Shown here: positions 59,883 through 64,000 of the stretch, piece by piece
How positions within the stretch are numbered: the stretch's first letter is position 1
Layout: every line of letters begins with the position of its first letter
Origin: Nemophila menziesii
Taxonomy: Eukaryota; Streptophyta; Magnoliopsida; Boraginales; Hydrophyllaceae
DNA: 64,000 bases
Assembly (NCBI GenBank): GCA_029959085.1
Contig: JARWIR010000007.1
Span: forward strand, 42,707,137-42,771,136
Reading direction: 5' to 3'
Notes under the pieces: model-generated
Told to the model about the DNA's origin: nothing
Seen by the model: the letters and a program-made list of their open reading frames with translations, nothing else
The model's database searches: none
Made by a program: the position numbers and the translations under genes

Positions 59883-62800
59883 TCATACTATACTAATACA
59901 AGCTAGCCTTCCACTCACATCCAAAAAAGAATGCCGAGGGAACAAGGAAAATAAGATTGAATAAACACACCATTTAATTTCCTTGGTTACTATTTCTCTA
60001 GTCTTGGAAGCACCTCTCATGGCTAGGTGATTTCTCGCCGTCCAAATACAATACACGGTAGCTCCAAAACCCACTTTCCAAGCCTTTCTTCTCCAATTCT
60101 CTCTAGCTTTTAATTTTTTAAGCCATTTCAAAGCGCTTAGAATAGTGTTCATTTCCTTGTCTAGTCCAAGCCACATTTTTATATCATCCCATATAGCCTT
60201 AGCAAAAGAGCATTCAAAGAATAAATGCCTATTCGATTCAAAATCTTCCTTACACAAATCACAAAGTGGATCAAGTTCCATGTAAGTAATCCTATTCTTA
60301 GTTTTAAGTCTTTCTTTTAATGCCATCCATACTATGATTGCATGTTTCGGAAATACACTCGGATCCCACACAATATTTGCCCAAGGTTTAATAAAAGCTT
60401 TACGACGAAATAAATCATAAGGGAATTTATATTCATCATAAAACTCTATTGTGTTTACCTCATATGTTGATCGGGGCGCCTTAACGGAAGCAAACCATAG
60501 CGCTAAAATTTCTTTTCTTCCTTCTTCACCTAGGGACCCACATATAATTTCTTTTAGCTCCCAAATATTTTTCAAAAGTGGGGAATTACTTTTTTTAGTA
60601 TTCCATTCCCAAAAACCACTACTATTAAAATACTCACCATGAATCCACCTAATCCAAAGTGATTCTTTATTTTCCACTATTTTCCAAATCATCTTTAGTA
60701 GTAAAGCTTTATTCCATGCTTCAAAATCTTTTAATCCAAGGCCCCCTTCATTTTTAGGCATACAAATCTTTTTCCAACTAACTTGGGGTGGTTTATTATC
60801 CCAATAAAAATTACGGCAAATGCTAATAATTCTCTCTTTAACACCAACCGGAACCGGGAAAATCGTAAACCAAAAACATATCACCCCTTGAAGAACCGAT
60901 CTAATCAATTCCAATCTACCCGCAAATGAGAGTGAAGAGGCTCTCCAACTCCTAACATAACCTTCCAATTTATCAAAAAGCGGTTTATAGTCTCTCGATA
61001 ATAATACGGAAGATCCTAGCGGGACCCCTAAATAACGAAAAGGCATGATCCCTTCCTCAAAATTCGTAGGTATAATCCCATTAATTAAATCATCATTTGA
61101 GATACCTATGTAATAAATATTAGATTTTTCAACATTTAAACGAAGCCCCGAAACATCTCCAAACTCATTTAAACTTTCCATAAGAATCTTAATCGAACCT
61201 TTATCACCTTTAGAAAGTAACATTAAATCGTCCGCAAAAGCTAAATGTGTTATTTTTTCCTTCTCACATTTGGGATGATAATTAAATCCAACGCAAGTAT
61301 TTTTTTTTAAAAGCCTAGAGAAATATTCAAGACAAAGAATAAATAGATAAGGAGACATAGGATCACCTTGTCTTAAGCCTTTTTCGCCTTTAAAAAAACC
61401 ATGCACTTCTCCATTTATAGCCAAAGAGTAAAACGGAGATGAAACACACACCATAATCCAATTTACTATTTTTTCCGGAAACTTAAATCCCCTTAGAACT
61501 TCATAAATAAAGTCCCATGATATAGAGTCATACGCCTTTCTAAAATCAATTTTAATAGTACATCTTGACGAGCTACTTTGATTATTATAACCTCGAAATA
61601 GTTCTTGCATAAGGTGAATATTTTCTATCATAGATCTACCCTCAACAAACGCATTTTGGGCTTTATCCACTACATTATTTAAACAAGGTTTCAATCTATC
61701 CGCTAATATCATAGTAATCGCTTTATAAACCACGTTACAACACGAAATAGGCCGAAAATTATCAACACTTTTGGGATCATCTATCTTCGGAATTAAAGCA
61801 ATAAGAGTAGTATTTAATTGCTTAAGTAAAAAACCGGAGGTAAAGAATTCACGTACCGCTAAGATAACATCCTCCCCAATAATATTCCACGAACTCTTAA
61901 AAAATAATGAAGAATAACCATCGGGTCCGGGCGCTTTATCATTTGCTATTTTAAAAATAGCTTCTTTAATCTCCAAATCGGTTATGTCACGGCACATATC
62001 TTCTCCTTGCTCTAAAGTAATTTTACTTCCATAATCAAATACTTCGGAATTAATATGTGTCGTATTATCTTTAGCACCAAATAAACCTTTGAAAAAATTT
62101 AGGAAAGTTTCATTGACTTGATCTTTAGAAGTAGTTAGCTCACCACTTTCCTTTAATATATTCGGAATAAATCTTCTTCTATTTTTACTTTTAAGGAGCC
62201 CATGGAACAATTTAGTACACCTATCACTCTTAAGGGAATAACCGAGCTTAGCCTTTTGTTTAAGAAAACTAATCTCGGCCATTTCAAGAGTTTTAGATCT
62301 CTTCCGAATCTCAACCAAGTTATCAAATGAAGAAATAGGTAAATTTTGTTGGAAATGTACCTCGGCTATTTCAAGATCCTCCTTAGCTTTCTTTGCCCTT
62401 GCGGAAATATGAGAAAAGTGGATCTTATTTAATTTCCTCAAGTCGAACTTCAAAGCTTTCATTTTTTTACATAAGATATATTGTTTAGTACCCACGACCA
62501 TGGTCTTATTCCATCCATCTTCAACCGTTACATAATAATCTTCATGTTGCACCCACATATCAAAGAAACGGAAAGGAACAATCCTAGTAACATTTTGTAA
62601 AAAAATATTAACTATACAAGGTGAATGGTCGGATACACTAGATTTCGGTAAAAATTCGGCTTGAATATAATGATTCGATTCATCTAGCTTACGATTACCC
62701 AATGCTCTATCAATCTTACTAAGAACATGGTTATTATCCCATGTAAAGAATTGACCGGTATATTGTATATCCTCAAGGCCTAAGTGATTACAACAATCCG

Positions 62801-63293
62801 CAAATTCTTTAAAATCACTCACCGTAACATTTTGTCCTCTAATCCTTTCATTAAAAGCTAATATATTATTGAAGTCACCCAAAAGAAGCCACGAATCATC
62901 GAAAGTAGCGGAAAAATCAACAAGATTTTTCCACAAGTTTCTTCTCAATCTTATATCATTTAGTCCGTAAATAAACGAAGTATATAAACTAAGAGATGTT
63001 ACCTTACACACAATCTTGCAATGTATAGCTTGAGATGTTCTCTCGATAATCTCAACTTGTACTTTATCCGGATCCCAAACTATAAGGATTCTCCCATGCT
63101 CTATTAAGTCGAAGTTATCAACCCTCTTCCACCCACTAAGCATGTTATTCATAAATAAATCCACTTTATTAGTATTACTTTTTGTTTCCAAAATTCCCAT
63201 CACATCTATATTTTTTTTTTTAATTAAATCTTTTACCCCTAGCTTTTTATGGGTTGAGCCGAAACCCCTTAAATTCCAAGTCGTAATAATCAT
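59883..63293 (-). CDS. LINE ORF2 protein: endonuclease and reverse transcriptase
   Basis: 1136 residues from ATG 63293. An APE-type endonuclease covers about 1-230: TTWNLRGFG (N7), GILETKSN (E36), LLLGDFNN (D140, N142), and VSDHSP (D222, H223). The non-LTR RT follows from about 440: APGPDGYSSLFFK, LIALIPKIDDPKSVDNFRPI, KIDFRKAYDSISW, GLRQGDPMSPYLF, and the active site FADD at 686-689. The thumb region contains FRYLGVPLGSS and EGGLGLKDFEAWNKALLLK. A zinc-binding RT motif lies near 1025-1050 (CDLCKEDFESNRHLFFEC). The protein nicks target DNA and copies element RNA at the nick. All key residues visible to me are present, so activity is possible. No RNase H follows. Its start overlaps the ORF1 stop as ATGA. 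Confidence 0.95.
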   Translation of the reverse strand: MIITTWNLRGFGSTHKKLGVKDLIKKKNIDVMGILETKSNTNKVDLFMNNMLSGWKRVDNFDLIEHGRILIVWDPDKVQVEIIERTSQAIHCKIVCKVTSLSLYTSFIYGLNDIRLRRNLWKNLVDFSATFDDSWLLLGDFNNILAFNERIRGQNVTVSDFKEFADCCNHLGLEDIQYTGQFFTWDNNHVLSKIDRALGNRKLDESNHYIQAEFLPKSSVSDHSPCIVNIFLQNVTRIVPFRFFDMWVQHEDYYVTVEDGWNKTMVVGTKQYILCKKMKALKFDLRKLNKIHFSHISARAKKAKEDLEIAEVHFQQNLPISSFDNLVEIRKRSKTLEMAEISFLKQKAKLGYSLKSDRCTKLFHGLLKSKNRRRFIPNILKESGELTTSKDQVNETFLNFFKGLFGAKDNTTHINSEVFDYGSKITLEQGEDMCRDITDLEIKEAIFKIANDKAPGPDGYSSLFFKSSWNIIGEDVILAVREFFTSGFLLKQLNTTLIALIPKIDDPKSVDNFRPISCCNVVYKAITMILADRLKPCLNNVVDKAQNAFVEGRSMIENIHLMQELFRGYNNQSSSSRCTIKIDFRKAYDSISWDFIYEVLRGFKFPEKIVNWIMVCVSSPFYSLAINGEVHGFFKGEKGLRQGDPMSPYLFILCLEYFSRLLKKNTCVGFNYHPKCEKEKITHLAFADDLMLLSKGDKGSIKILMESLNEFGDVSGLRLNVEKSNIYYIGISNDDLINGIIPTNFEEGIMPFRYLGVPLGSSVLLSRDYKPLFDKLEGYVRSWRASSLSFAGRLELIRSVLQGVICFWFTIFPVPVGVKERIISICRNFYWDNKPPQVSWKKICMPKNEGGLGLKDFEAWNKALLLKMIWKIVENKESLWIRWIHGEYFNSSGFWEWNTKKSNSPLLKNIWELKEIICGSLGEEGRKEILALWFASVKAPRSTYEVNTIEFYDEYKFPYDLFRRKAFIKPWANIVWDPSVFPKHAIIVWMALKERLKTKNRITYMELDPLCDLCKEDFESNRHLFFECSFAKAIWDDIKMWLGLDKEMNTILSALKWLKKLKARENWRRKAWKVGFGATVYCIWTARNHLAMRGASKTREIVTKEIKWCVYSILFSLFPRHSFLDVSGRLACISIV

Positions 63294-64000
63294 TTACAAC
63301 TTGCGGTGGGTTTCCCCATATTTGAGCGTTTAATATTAGCTCTATGTGCCTTCCAAAATTGCTTCTTTTGCCACATATATTCTTTTTTAGCTAACGTGAG
63401 TTTTTTATAACTCGCTTCTCTTTTTTTAGTTTTCTTACTCACTACCATCTCGAAGGAATCTTCAATTACATTCTTCGATTTTTCTTTCCCGTCATTTCCT
63501 GCTTTATTTCCTTCTAATTCCGAGAAAATTACCATAGCGGCGGAGCGTGAGTTTGACCCTACTCGGATAGCCCGAATCTCGCAACTACTATCACTTTCCG
63601 GAATAAAATTTAAATCAAGCGATTTCGCTCTTTTAATATTTGTTGGAGTAGAAAAATATCCCATATTATTATTATAGTTACTCTGCTCAAGAGTAGGTAA
63701 TTTAATAGTAGCACTATCAATAATATTAGTACCTTTAGCTGTACCATTAAAAAAATTAATTCCTTCATAACTATATTCCGCGGGTCCCTTTGTTTTATGC
63801 ATTACTCCATGCACCTTAGGAGTGATTAGCTGTCCTCCTTTTGGTTGCATGTTATCCGCGGATCCCTTATCATTTTGCAGCAGCCGAGGATTAATATGTC
63901 CATGCGCCTGAGGAGTGATAACTTCATGTTCCAGTTGAGAATTAATAAGCTGTCCACTAATAGCTTGTGAAGAGCTGCTTTTTTTATTCCTTGGAGTAAC
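63290..64000 (-). CDS. LINE ORF1 protein, C-terminal part
   Basis: The frame is open from the window edge (64000) to TGA at 63292-63290, 236 residues, so the true start lies beyond the window. The visible part is hydrophilic, with a basic end (KKTKKREASYKKLTLAKK, KKQFWKAHRANIKRS), suiting the nucleic-acid-binding role of LINE ORF1 proteins. No CCHC knuckle is visible in this portion, though it could be upstream. The internal repeats QLITPKVHG and EVITPQAHG are noticeable. It is joined to ORF2 by a 4-base ATGA overlap. Confidence 0.8.
   Translation of the reverse strand, partial: VTPRNKKSSSSQAISGQLINSQLEHEVITPQAHGHINPRLLQNDKGSADNMQPKGGQLITPKVHGVMHKTKGPAEYSYEGINFFNGTAKGTNIIDSATIKLPTLEQSNYNNNMGYFSTPTNIKRAKSLDLNFIPESDSSCEIRAIRVGSNSRSAAMVIFSELEGNKAGNDGKEKSKNVIEDSFEMVVSKKTKKREASYKKLTLAKKEYMWQKKQFWKAHRANIKRSNMGKPTASCK

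Larger units (their letters stand above)
59763..64000 (-). mobile_element. L1-type LINE with intact ORF2, runs off the right edge
   Basis: Minus strand: the 3' part of ORF1 (64000-63290), ORF2 (63293-59883), a 3' UTR of about 110 bases ending TTTACCTGACCC, and poly(A) at 59772-59763. The 5' end and the second target-site copy lie beyond the window. ORF2 has no frameshift or stop, so this is the youngest-looking autonomous element here. It lacks the RNase H tail present in the other LINE family. Confidence 0.93.

Overview
This is nuclear DNA from a flowering plant, most likely a eudicot: AT-rich intergenic sequence, GT-AG introns of roughly 70-650 bases, four host genes with clear plant orthologues, and heavy loading with LINEs, Ty3-gypsy and Ty1-copia remnants, foldback elements and MITEs. 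No genus can be fixed from the sequence alone.

Layout. 1-5.5 kb: the 3' part and 3' LTR of a Ty3-gypsy element (+) abutting a decayed Ty1-copia pol (-). 6.9-8.1 kb: a four-exon p24-delta cargo-receptor gene (-). 10.6-12.6 kb: a nine-exon AKR2-type ankyrin chaperone gene (+). 15.9-17.5 kb: a four-exon ARGLU1-like RS/coiled-coil gene (+). 18.5-23.1 kb: a tiny 5'-truncated LINE with target-site duplication, a broken partial copy of the PIP5K gene, and a LINE 3' half. 25.0-30.1 kb: MITEs and nested foldback elements with arrays of palindromic CACACAA/TTGTGTG units and a Mutator-like foldback carrying a GGT tract. 31.6-33.8 kb: a retroposon bounded by a perfect 16-bp duplication that carries a long, unrecognised ORF and no reverse transcriptase. 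34.0-38.7 kb: an eight-coding-exon MORN-type phosphatidylinositol-4-phosphate 5-kinase gene (-) with its promoter. 40.3-45.9 kb: a second Mutator-like foldback with a 9-bp duplication, a gypsy LTR and several foldback MITEs. 47.7-53.5 kb: a decayed LINE (+) split by a gypsy gag/LTR fragment (-). 53.5-59.4 kb: gene-poor, with a truncated LINE, tandem exon-like units, a TBL-family pseudogene scrap and MITEs. 59.8-64.0 kb: a LINE (-) with intact ORF2 and the 3' part of ORF1, running off the window.

The host genes do not form a pathway. p24-delta works in ER-Golgi transport, AKR2 in delivery of organelle outer-membrane proteins, the ARGLU1-like protein in nuclear RNA processing, and PIP5K in phosphoinositide signalling. 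The rest is a record of successive, often nested, insertions. The most unusual items are the RT-less retroposon with its orphan ORF, and the palindromic-array foldback elements with a Mutator-like foldback nested inside one of them.
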